NCBI GenBank assembly: GCA_047609825.1 | Contig: JBLFXJ010000320.1 | Coordinates: forward strand, 1-9,237 | Direction: 5' to 3' | Source: GCA-2862545 sp047609825 | GTDB taxonomy: Bacteria > Myxococcota_A > UBA796 > GCA-2862545 | Length of the DNA stretch: 9,237 nucleotides | Shown here: positions 1 to 6,576 of the stretch, one piece after another | Numbering within the stretch: the first letter of the stretch is position 1 | Layout of the letters: every line of letters starts with the position of its first letter | Position numbers and translations under genes: made by a program | The notes under the pieces: model-generated | Seen by the model: the letters and a program-made list of their open reading frames with translations, nothing else | Database searches by the model: none | What the model was told of the DNA's origin: nothing

Positions 1-1
1 G

Positions 2-326
2 GGAGGATTCGGCGCCGCACTGCGCGCCTCGCGCTTGCCGCCGCTGCGGGGTGTGCGACGGCTCGACGTGAGGGTAGGATGGTGGGGATGCACCGACGAG
101 CGGCCTCGTCCACTCCTCGCCAGCGCGCTGGAGGTGGCGGCGGGGTCCTTGGGCGAGCTGCGCCGGCTGGACGGGGCCGAGCCCCTGCTGGTGGAGGCCG
201 GGGCCCTGTTCGCGCGCGCGGGCGGCGTTCGCGGGGTTGATGGAGCGGGCGGCGGTGGTGCTCGGTGAGCGGGGCGGGGCGGCAGAGGCGGGGGTGTTGG
301 CAGAGCGGCTTCGGCCAGTGGGGTGA
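2..326 (+). pseudogene. C-terminal remnant of a TPR-type protein, apparently frameshifted, cut by left window edge
   Basis: Two adjoining reading frames each look like tetratricopeptide repeat sequence, but neither is open throughout. The frame from position 2 runs off the left edge and ends at TGA 266-268. Its part at about 100-215 reads as a TPR-like unit (ALEVAAGSLGELRRLDGAEP then LLVEAGALFARAGG), resembling the repeats in the tails of large Myxococcota kinase or regulator proteins. After about position 216 that frame turns into Gly/Ala/Arg noise, while the +1 frame becomes TPR-like (LMERAAVVLGERGGAAEAGV, then LAERLRPVG) and stops at TGA 324-326, the way such proteins often end. The switch falls in the alternating GC run around 209-226, so a one- or two-base indel there, genuine or a sequencing error, would explain it. 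The first ~30 residues at the edge are not recognisable. No start or ribosome binding site is visible. The alternative is non-coding GC-rich sequence that merely resembles TPR helices. Confidence 0.35.
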
Positions 327-381
327 CGGGTTGTCCCGACAAGACATCCGAACAAGGCCCCTGCCGGATCATGGCAGAGAT
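327..381. other. Short intergenic gap, no gene seen
   Basis: This stretch lies between the end of the TPR remnant and the stop codon of the minus-strand lipoprotein gene. It holds only a weak 5-bp inverted repeat (CTGCC at 361-365, GGCAG at 373-377) with no T-run on either side, so I do not call it a terminator. Confidence 0.4.
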
Positions 382-1164
382 CTATTCTACGGCTGTGCCA
401 TCACTCCCCTCCGGAGCACCCTCCTCCGCAGCCTGGGGCGGCGCCTCGGGCGGGTCTAGTCGGGCCGTCAGCAGCGCGGACCAGAACGCCCGCTTGCGCT
501 TGCTGGATTCGGTCGCAGCGCTCATCGGGGAGCTGGGTCGTCCCATCGACGAGCGCATACCGCTCACCGTTGACTCCACACGGGCCAGCTCGCGTTCGGC
601 CTTGGTGCAGCTCTCTACATGGGCCATCGACCGGCCCATGGCGTCCGCCATCGCTACGCCCGATAGCGTCTCTTCCGGCGTGCCCCTCAGCTGGACAGCC
701 TGGTCCTGCATCTGCTTGCGGATGGCGGCCAAGATGTCGGGTCGGGGCTCCGGGCCCGCGGCGACGAGGGCGGTGAGCACCCCACAGGACGGGTCGCCGG
801 TCGCGCTGGACTGGGCCTCCAGGTAGAGCGACACGTCGGCTTCAGGAACCCCGGCCTGCTCGAGCTGAGCCACCAGCGCCTTGGCCGATTTCATCCGGCT
901 GGCATCGCATCCCTCGCCTTTGCAGGCGATCAGCAGCTGGTGTGCCTCCCGAACCTCGCCCCGTGCGACCATCAACTCGGCCCGCCCGCACAGCGCCTTG
1001 GGGACGGGCTCGTGCTCCAAGGCCAGAACGTAGAGGTGATCCGCCTCGTCCGGGTCGCCTGCCACAACGGCGGCCTCGGCCTGGGTGACGAGCGCCTCCG
1101 CCTTCTCCATGGGCGAAGCGCACCCAATGAGGGCCATGACGCCGAGCATGAAGATAGCTCCCAT
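382..1164 (-). CDS. TPR-like lipoprotein, function unknown (260 aa)
   Basis: Predicted small exported lipoprotein. The chosen ATG (complement of 1162-1164) gives a short signal peptide, MGAIFMLGVMALIGC, with lipobox L-I-G-C and lipidated Cys15; Ala at +2 is compatible with outer-membrane sorting. An AGGAG site lies 9 bases before this ATG. The open frame extends upstream to 1368, but that start would bury the signal peptide. Residues ~20-90 form two TPR-like helical pairs (helix A around EKAEALVTQAEAAVVAGD, next unit around KALCGRAELMVARGEVREAH), suggesting a protein-protein interaction role. Residues ~90-215 are mostly helical and contain several Cys (59, 81, 86 and two later) that could form disulfides in the periplasm. 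The C-terminus is a basic patch (SKRKR) followed by a Pro/Glu/Ala-rich acidic tail, probably disordered. It is transcribed divergently from the macroglobulin-like lipoprotein. I do not recognise a named family; the lipoprotein call is firm, the TPR call moderate. Confidence 0.8.
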   Translation of the reverse strand: MGAIFMLGVMALIGCASPMEKAEALVTQAEAAVVAGDPDEADHLYVLALEHEPVPKALCGRAELMVARGEVREAHQLLIACKGEGCDASRMKSAKALVAQLEQAGVPEADVSLYLEAQSSATGDPSCGVLTALVAAGPEPRPDILAAIRKQMQDQAVQLRGTPEETLSGVAMADAMGRSMAHVESCTKAERELARVESTVSGMRSSMGRPSSPMSAATESSKRKRAFWSALLTARLDPPEAPPQAAEEGAPEGSDGTAVE

Positions 1165-1182
1165 TATCGAGTTCTCCTGACG

Positions 1183-1201
1183 GGCAGTCACCTGAACTGC
1201 C
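1183..1201. promoter_or_regulatory. Inverted repeat in the leader of the TPR-like lipoprotein gene
   Basis: GGCAGT (1183-1188) and ACTGCC (1196-1201) are perfect 6-base inverted arms around a 7-base spacer. It lies 18 bases upstream of the minus-strand ATG, just before the AGGAG site, where an operator or an RNA hairpin could control expression. A 6-bp repeat can occur by chance in GC-rich DNA, so this is only a candidate. Confidence 0.25.
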
Positions 1202-1324
1202 GACGCCGGTAATGCTCGGTCGTTTGAAGGCCATTTTCCGCGGGATAGCGCGCCGACCCCGCCAGGCCCATGGCCCGGCGCCGTGGACCCCGCCGCTGGC
1301 CATCGCGGTGACGTGAGACCCGGA

Positions 1325-1351
1325 GAACCACACGGCGCGCGATCTGTCTGT
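1325..1351 (+). promoter_or_regulatory. Candidate ECF-sigma (RpoE-like) promoter for the macroglobulin gene
   Basis: GAACC at 1325-1329 resembles the AAC-containing -35 core of extracytoplasmic-function sigma factors. It is followed after 16 bases by GTCTGT at 1346-1351, resembling the GTC/TCTGA-type -10 box. Transcription would begin near 1358, giving a leader of about 45 nt before the ATG at 1404. An overlapping TAAGGT (1351-1356) could instead be a housekeeping -10 box, but no fitting -35 was seen. Envelope-stress control would suit a surface macroglobulin, but these short motifs are weak evidence. Confidence 0.25.
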
Positions 1352-1403
1352 AAGGTCGATGCCGACACACCGTTCGGCCCCCGTCACCGACCGAGGACAC
1401 CGC

Positions 1404-4400
1404 ATGCGCCCCATCGCCCTGCTGCCGTTGATCGCCCTGCTCGGCTGCGCCACCCACCTCGACCCGGCCGAGAGCGAGACCCTGCCGCCGCCCGCGCCGA
1501 CCTCCGACGGACCCGCACCCACCGCAGAGCCGTCCCCAGCGCCCCCGCCCAGCGAGCGGGCCGACCGCCGCGAGGCGTTCGTGGCGTTCCAGGACGAGCT
1601 CTCCACCGCGTGGGAGACCCACCCCCACCGACGGGTGGTGCTCCAGGCCGACAAGCCCCTGTACCGCCACGGCGACACATTGTGGGTCTCGGCCTTCGAC
1701 CTACGGGATCGCGATCTGTCCACCGCGGATGCGCGCCCCGATCTCACCCTCCGGCTCCAGGATCCGCGCGGCGCCACGGTGCACGAGATGCGCGTCACCG
1801 CGGCGGATGAGCGGGTGCACAGCGCCATCGACTGGCAGCCCGGCTGGCCCGGCGGTCGGTATGTGCTCCAGGCGCTGGTGTACGGCGAGGTGCTCGCAGA
1901 GCGCCCGATCTTCCTCGACACCTTCGAAGCACCCCGGTTGAAGAAGACGCTCGACTTCCTGCGCAAGGCCTATGGCGCCGGCGACACCGTGAAGGCCAAT
2001 GTGACCGCCGAGCGGGCCACCGGCGAGCCCTTGGCCGACCGGGAGCTCACCGCGCGCATCACTGTGGACGGCCGCGAGCTGGACCCCGTGCGGTTCACCA
2101 CCAACGCCGCCGGCGAGGGCCTCGTGGCGTTCACCCTGCCCGACAGCATCGAGGTGGGCGACGGCCTGCTCACCGTGCTGGTGGAGGACGGCGGCCTGGT
2201 GGAGTCGGTGAGCAAGGCGGTGCCGATCATCGTGGACCGGGTGGACCTCGACCTGTTCCCGGAGGGCGGCGATCTGGTGCGCGGACTGGCGTCGCGGGTG
2301 TATTTCGAGGCCCGCACCCCGCTGGGCAAGCCCGCGGATGTCGCCGGACGCGTGGTGGACGACCGGGGCCAGGAGGTGGCGACCTTCCGCAGCCTGCACG
2401 ACGGTCGCGGCCGCTTCCCGCTCACTCCGGAGCGGGGCCGGGGCTACCGGGTGGAGATCACCGAGCCGGCCGGAGTGGCCACCACCTTCGAGCTTCCCAA
2501 GCCGGTCGCGGAGGGCTGCGTGCTGCGCACCTTCGACGACCCCGAGGGCGTGCTGCCCGCGATCCGCGTGGGCATCCGGTGCACCGAGGCCCGCACGGTC
2601 GACGTCCAGGCCGTCCTGCGAGGCAACCTGCTCGACGGCACCTCGGTCGAGGTCCCCTCTGGGAAAGAAGCGGTCGTGTACCTCGAGCCCGACGACCCGG
2701 CGCTGCAGCGGGCCCAGGGTGCGGCGGTGGTCACGGTCTTCGACGGCCGCGAGCCCCTCGCCGAGCGCATGGTGTACCGCAACCGGCGAGCCAGGCTGGG
2801 GGTGTCGGTCGAGGTGGACAAGGAACGCTACACCCCCAGGGATGGCGTGACCGTCACGGTGACCACCACCGACGCCGACGGTGAGCCCGTACCGGCCGCG
2901 CTCGCGCTCGCCGTCGTAGACGACACCCTGCTGTCGTACGCCGACGACGAGGAAGGCCACCTGCTCACGCGGCTGTTCCTCGAGGCCGACCTGCCGGACC
3001 CGGACGTGGAGCTGTTCGAGCCGAACTGGTATTTCGACCTGGACGAGCCGGATGCCGCGGCTGCCCTCGATCACGTGCTCGGCACCCGGGGCTGGCGCCG
3101 GTTCGACTGGCAGACGGCCATGGCGCCGCCCAACGACCTGATCGGCCAGCTGGAAGGCCTCGGCTACGTGGGCTTCGGGCGCGGAGGCGGAGGCATGGAC
3201 TTCGCCGAGGCCGAGGTGGCCGGCATGCTGGGGGTCGTGAACGGCGCCGCGCCCATGGCCGGCGGAGCGCCGCCCCCAGCGCCGCCGGTGGACGCGGCGC
3301 GTGCCGCCAAGCCACAAGTCAAGGAGCAGCGCGCCGACATGCCAGACGAGGCACAGCCCGTCGAAGAGAAGATCGCCCTGCGCGAACGCGGCAACCGGGA
3401 TCGGGCTCAGGGCTTGGAGATCGCGGGCAAGGCGAAGCGCGCCGAGGCCTTCTGGGACGCGGACGGCATCATCGACCAGAATCGCGCCGCCAACCAGGTC
3501 GCCATCGCCCCCGTCCGGGTGTTCGCCGCCCCCCCGCCCCAGCCCGGGTACTCGGGCCCCCGGCACGACTTCCGCGACACGATCTTCTGGGCCGGCGACC
3601 TGCGCACCGACGACAACGGCGTTGCGACCGTCACCTTCCCCACGTCCGACGCCATCACCTCGTTCCGGGTCACCACCCAGGGCGTAGGCGGTGGGCTCGC
3701 CGGCCGCGACGAGACCGTGTTCGCGAGCAGCCTGCCGTTCTCCTCCACCGTGAAGCTGCCCGTGGCCGTCTCCGAGGGCGACCGCATCGACCTACCCATC
3801 GCGCTCAGCAACGAGACCGACCGGGCCCTGGCCGTGAACCTCGACACCTCCTTCGGCGACCTGCTCCGCGCCTCCGAGAGCGGCACCACCGCCCTGGATC
3901 TAGCCGCCGGCGCCCGGGATGCGCGCCGGGTATCGGTGGAGGTCGTCGGCAAGATGGGGTCGGCCGCCGTGCACGTGTCGGCGAGCGCCGCGGGGCTGTC
4001 CGATGTGCTCGACCGCACGCTCACCGTGTCGCCGCTCGGCTTCCCGGTGCACTGGGAGCAGTCCGGCGAGGCCGAGGGCGCGCAGTCGTGGCCGGTTGAC
4101 CTGGGACAAGCGGTGCCAGGCACCGTGCAGGCCACCGTCACGCTGTACCCGAGCCCGGTCGCCACCCTCGTCGAGGGCATGGAGGGCATGCTCCGGGAGC
4201 CCAGCGGCTGCTTCGAGCAGACCAGCTCGAGCAACTACCCGAACGTGATGGTGCTCCGGTACCTGGAGGAGAACGACGCCGCCGCACCCGATGTGGTGCG
4301 CAAGGCCCAGGGTCTGCTCGACCGCGGCTACGCCAAGCTCGCCGGATATGAGACCCCCGACGAGGGCTATGAATGGTTCGGGTCCAGCCCGCCCCACGAG

Positions 4401-5615
4401 GCGCTCACCGCCTATGGCCTGGTCGAGTTCATGGACATGCGCGGCGTGCACGACGGCGTCGATTCCGGGATGATCGACCGCACCGCCGCGTGGCTGCTCT
4501 CCCGCCGCGACGGAAAGGGCGGGTTCAAGCGCGATGGCAAGGCCCTCGACAGCTTCGGCCGCGCCAGCCCCGAGATCACCGACGCCTACATCACCTGGAG
4601 CCTCGCCCGCGCCGGCTTCGCCGACCAGATCCCGAAGGAGCTCGCCCGGGCGGTCTCCGCCGCCGAGTCGACCAAGGATGCCTACCTGCTGGCGCTCTCC
4701 GCCGGCACCCTCGGCCACGCCGGCCACCCCGCCTTCGACGCCGCCGTGACCCGGCTCGTGGCGATGCAGGAGGCCGACGGCGCGTTCCGCTCGGCCGACC
4801 ACAGCATCACGCGCTCGGGTGGGATCAACCTGCACATCGAGACCACCGCCCTCGCGGCGCTGGCGATGATGCAGGACGGCCGGAGCGCCGAGGTGCGGTC
4901 CGCCATCTCGTGGATGAACGACAACCGCAGCGGGTTCGGCAACTGGGGCGCCACCCAGGCCACGGTGCTCGCCCTCGACGCGATGACCACCTACGCCAAG
5001 CTGTCCCGCAAGACCCGCGGCCCGGGCACCATCGTGGTGCGCCTGAACGGCGATACCGTGGAGACCCTGAGCTACGTCGCCGGCCATCGCGATGCCCTGG
5101 TGATCGACGGCTTCGGCGAGCAGTTCCTCGCCGGCGCGAACACCCTCGAGGTGCTGCACGACGGCGAGGCGCTGCCCTTCTCCGCGGCTGTGTCGTTCCG
5201 CTCCGTGAAGCCCGCCACCGCCGAGGACTCCGCGGTGGAGGTGCGCACCGCCCTCGCCAAGTCCACCGTGGGCATGGGCGAGACCGTGCGACTCACCACG
5301 ACCATCGCGAACCGCACCGACGAGGGCCAGCCGATGGTGGTGGCGCGCATTGGCCTGCCCGGCGGCGTGAGCCCGCAGCGGTGGCAGCTGGAAGACCTGC
5401 GCAAGGCGGGCACGGTGGACTTCTACGAGACCAACCCGCGGGAGGTGGTGCTGTACTTCCGCCAGCTCGAGCCGAGCCAGTCCATCGACGTGCCGCTCGA
5501 CCTCACGGCCGACGTTCCGGGCCACTACACGGCGCCCGCGAGCAGCGCGTGGTTGTACTACACCGACGATCTGCGGTGGTGGGCCGACCCGGTGGTGCTG
5601 GACATCGAGGGCTGA
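1404..5615 (+). CDS. Alpha-2-macroglobulin-like lipoprotein with CFEQ thioester motif (1403 aa)
   Basis: Bacterial alpha-2-macroglobulin homologue (MG2/A2M/thioester-domain family). Family members are thought to trap attacking proteases: bait cleavage exposes a reactive thioester that covalently captures the protease. The ATG at 1404 has a GAGGA site (1393-1397) and starts the signal peptide MRPIALLPLIALLGC, lipobox L-L-G-C, lipidated Cys15; an in-frame ATG at 1359 is less suitable. Order: Pro-rich linker (~20-52); macroglobulin domain with the DKPLYRHGDTLW motif (~83-94); further MG domains, one with LFPEGGDLVRG (~284-294); a Gly/Pro/Ala- and charge-rich segment (~580-720) at the bait-like position; an A2M domain starting near DFRDTIFWAGDL (722-733); the thioester motif GCFEQ with Cys936 and Gln939; an alpha-toroid thioester domain to ~1210, with ETTALAALAMM (from 1146) and FGNWGATQATVLAL (around 1180); and C-terminal beta domains. 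It is shorter than E. coli YfhM (about 1650 aa), and no pbpC partner is adjacent. Likely outer-membrane or periplasmic. Confidence 0.93.
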   Translation: MRPIALLPLIALLGCATHLDPAESETLPPPAPTSDGPAPTAEPSPAPPPSERADRREAFVAFQDELSTAWETHPHRRVVLQADKPLYRHGDTLWVSAFDLRDRDLSTADARPDLTLRLQDPRGATVHEMRVTAADERVHSAIDWQPGWPGGRYVLQALVYGEVLAERPIFLDTFEAPRLKKTLDFLRKAYGAGDTVKANVTAERATGEPLADRELTARITVDGRELDPVRFTTNAAGEGLVAFTLPDSIEVGDGLLTVLVEDGGLVESVSKAVPIIVDRVDLDLFPEGGDLVRGLASRVYFEARTPLGKPADVAGRVVDDRGQEVATFRSLHDGRGRFPLTPERGRGYRVEITEPAGVATTFELPKPVAEGCVLRTFDDPEGVLPAIRVGIRCTEARTVDVQAVLRGNLLDGTSVEVPSGKEAVVYLEPDDPALQRAQGAAVVTVFDGREPLAERMVYRNRRARLGVSVEVDKERYTPRDGVTVTVTTTDADGEPVPAALALAVVDDTLLSYADDEEGHLLTRLFLEADLPDPDVELFEPNWYFDLDEPDAAAALDHVLGTRGWRRFDWQTAMAPPNDLIGQLEGLGYVGFGRGGGGMDFAEAEVAGMLGVVNGAAPMAGGAPPPAPPVDAARAAKPQVKEQRADMPDEAQPVEEKIALRERGNRDRAQGLEIAGKAKRAEAFWDADGIIDQNRAANQVAIAPVRVFAAPPPQPGYSGPRHDFRDTIFWAGDLRTDDNGVATVTFPTSDAITSFRVTTQGVGGGLAGRDETVFASSLPFSSTVKLPVAVSEGDRIDLPIALSNETDRALAVNLDTSFGDLLRASESGTTALDLAAGARDARRVSVEVVGKMGSAAVHVSASAAGLSDVLDRTLTVSPLGFPVHWEQSGEAEGAQSWPVDLGQAVPGTVQATVTLYPSPVATLVEGMEGMLREPSGCFEQTSSSNYPNVMVLRYLEENDAAAPDVVRKAQGLLDRGYAKLAGYETPDEGYEWFGSSPPHEALTAYGLVEFMDMRGVHDGVDSGMIDRTAAWLLSRRDGKGGFKRDGKALDSFGRASPEITDAYITWSLARAGFADQIPKELARAVSAAESTKDAYLLALSAGTLGHAGHPAFDAAVTRLVAMQEADGAFRSADHSITRSGGINLHIETTALAALAMMQDGRSAEVRSAISWMNDNRSGFGNWGATQATVLALDAMTTYAKLSRKTRGPGTIVVRLNGDTVETLSYVAGHRDALVIDGFGEQFLAGANTLEVLHDGEALPFSAAVSFRSVKPATAEDSAVEVRTALAKSTVGMGETVRLTTTIANRTDEGQPMVVARIGLPGGVSPQRWQLEDLRKAGTVDFYETNPREVVLYFRQLEPSQSIDVPLDLTADVPGHYTAPASSAWLYYTDDLRWWADPVVLDIEG

Positions 5616-5639
5616 GACCTCAGGTGACGCCCGGGGCGG

Positions 5640-5668
5640 TTGGCATCTGCGCCACCCGTGCCTAGGGT
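5640..5668 (+). promoter_or_regulatory. Candidate sigma70-type promoter for the SDR gene
   Basis: TTGGCA (5640-5645, five of six bases of TTGACA) is separated by exactly 17 bases from TAGGGT (5663-5668, three of six bases of TATAAT including the first two and last). It sits in the 76-bp gap after the macroglobulin stop codon and 23 bases before the SDR ATG, leaving a very short leader with the GGAGG site. This suggests the SDR has its own promoter. I saw no T-rich hairpin terminator in the gap, so read-through from the macroglobulin gene is also possible. Confidence 0.4.
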
Positions 5669-5691
5669 TGTCGCTCTCGGAGGGATCCACC

Positions 5692-6567
5692 ATGGCATTC
5701 GGCGCACACTCGACGGCAGAGGAGGTCACGGACGGCCTCGACCTCAGGGGCAGCAGCTGGCTGGTCACTGGCTGCAACTCTGGCCTCGGGCAGGAGACGG
5801 CCCGGGTGCTCGCCCTGCGCGGCGCACACGTGATCGGCCTGGCCCGCACCCTGGAGAAGGCCGACGACGCCATGGCCCCCCTCGGCGGCACCGGCGTGGC
5901 GTGTGAGCTGTCCGACCTCGCGTCGGTGGCCCAGGCCGTGGAGCAGGTGACCGCCCTCGGCCGGCCGCTCCGCGGCATCATCGCCAACGCCGGCATCATG
6001 GCGCTGCCCGAGCTGAAGCAGAAGAGCGGTTACGAGCTGCAGTTCTACACCAACCACGTGGGGCATGCGGCGCTTGTCACCGGCCTGGTGGACCAGCTCG
6101 AAGACGGTGGCCGGGTGGTGATGCTGAGCAGCGGCGCCCATCGCTACTCCAAGGAGAGCGGCCTCGAGATCGACAACCTCTCCGGCGACGACAACTACGA
6201 TCCGTGGCGCATGTATGGCCGGTCCAAGCTCGCGAACATCCTGTTTGCCCGCGGGCTGTCCACCCGGTTCGCCGCCGAGGGCCGCGGTCGCACCGCCAAC
6301 TCGCTGCACCCCGGGGTCATCGCCACCAACCTGGCCCGCCACGTGCCGAATGCCGAGGCGATGTTCGAGAGCCTCAAGGCCCAGATGAAGACCGTGGAGC
6401 AGGGCGCCGCCACGCAGTGCTACGTCGCCACCCGCCCCGAGCTGAGCACGGTCAGCGGCGAGTACTTCTCCGACTGTGCCCAGGCGAAGGCGATCGATGC
6501 CGGGTACGACGACGCGCTCGCCGAGACCCTGTGGCGGCGCACCGAGGCGATCATCGCCGCCGGCTGA
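5692..6567 (+). CDS. Short-chain dehydrogenase/reductase, retinol dehydrogenase/WWOX-like (291 aa)
   Basis: Cytosolic NAD(P)-dependent oxidoreductase of the SDR superfamily (Rossmann fold); the substrate is not predictable. The ATG at 5692 is preceded by GGAGG (5679-5683) at 8 bases. The cofactor loop is TGCNSGLGQE (Thr26, Gly27, Gly31, Gly33), matching TGxxxGxG. The structural NAG motif is IIANAGIM (Asn99-Gly101). The catalytic Ser lies in LSSGAH (146/147), and the YxxxK pair is Tyr175/Lys179 in YGRSKLANILF. The long stretch between SSGAH and YGRSK (about 28 residues) and the SKLANILF sequence are typical of the RDH11/12-, WWOX- and protochlorophyllide-reductase-like branch rather than FabG-type enzymes. 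Length is normal and the catalytic set is complete. There is no signal peptide or membrane segment. Neighbours do not hint at a pathway. The superfamily call is firm; retinoid as the real substrate is unlikely in this setting. Confidence 0.92.
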   Translation: MAFGAHSTAEEVTDGLDLRGSSWLVTGCNSGLGQETARVLALRGAHVIGLARTLEKADDAMAPLGGTGVACELSDLASVAQAVEQVTALGRPLRGIIANAGIMALPELKQKSGYELQFYTNHVGHAALVTGLVDQLEDGGRVVMLSSGAHRYSKESGLEIDNLSGDDNYDPWRMYGRSKLANILFARGLSTRFAAEGRGRTANSLHPGVIATNLARHVPNAEAMFESLKAQMKTVEQGAATQCYVATRPELSTVSGEYFSDCAQAKAIDAGYDDALAETLWRRTEAIIAAG

Positions 6568-6576
6568 GCCCCGCGG
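6568..6576. other. Nine-base gap between convergent stop codons
   Basis: The SDR stop (6565-6567) and the ASST-like gene stop (complement 6577-6579) are 9 bases apart. The gap contains CCGCGG but no hairpin with a T-run. Any terminators must therefore lie within the opposing coding regions, or termination is Rho-dependent. Confidence 0.6.

Larger units (their letters stand above)
1165..1403. promoter_or_regulatory. Divergent control region between two lipoprotein genes
   Basis: This 239-bp stretch separates the start codons of the minus-strand TPR-like lipoprotein and the plus-strand macroglobulin-like lipoprotein, so it must hold both promoters. It includes a 6-bp inverted repeat near the minus-strand gene, an ECF-type promoter candidate near the plus-strand gene, and a loose inverted repeat ATGGCC (1270-1275) / GGCCAT (1298-1303). 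A less GC-rich patch occurs around 1211-1240. No convincing -35/-10 pair was found for the minus-strand gene. Open frames crossing this region look like GC-driven shadows. Confidence 0.6.

Noticed and set aside
361..377. Hairpin CTGCC-N7-GGCAG downstream of the TPR-like lipoprotein gene
   Set aside because: Stem of only 5 bp and no T-run, so it does not support a terminator call.
1359..1403. Upstream ATG (1359) for the macroglobulin gene
   Set aside because: It would add 15 polar residues in front of a complete lipoprotein signal peptide; the ATG at 1404 has a better-placed GAGGA site and a correct short n-region.
842..1966. Minus-strand open frame (374 codons) across the divergent region
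   Set aside because: It overlaps the TPR-like lipoprotein in another frame and the start of the macroglobulin gene; Arg/Ser/Gly-rich with no signal peptide or domain.
1701..3566. Long open frame (621 codons) antisense to the macroglobulin gene
   Set aside because: It lies entirely opposite a well-recognised coding gene, is rich in His/Gly/Arg/Val as expected from the reverse complement of GC-biased codons, and shows no family motif.
4373..5665. Plus-strand open frame (430 codons) inside the macroglobulin gene
   Set aside because: Out-of-frame shadow with extreme Arg/Pro content; the real frame carries the thioester domain here.
3900..5999. Long minus-strand open frame (699 codons) crossing the macroglobulin end and the SDR start
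   Set aside because: It overlaps two firm genes and the gap between them, has shadow-type composition and no plausible start context or domain.
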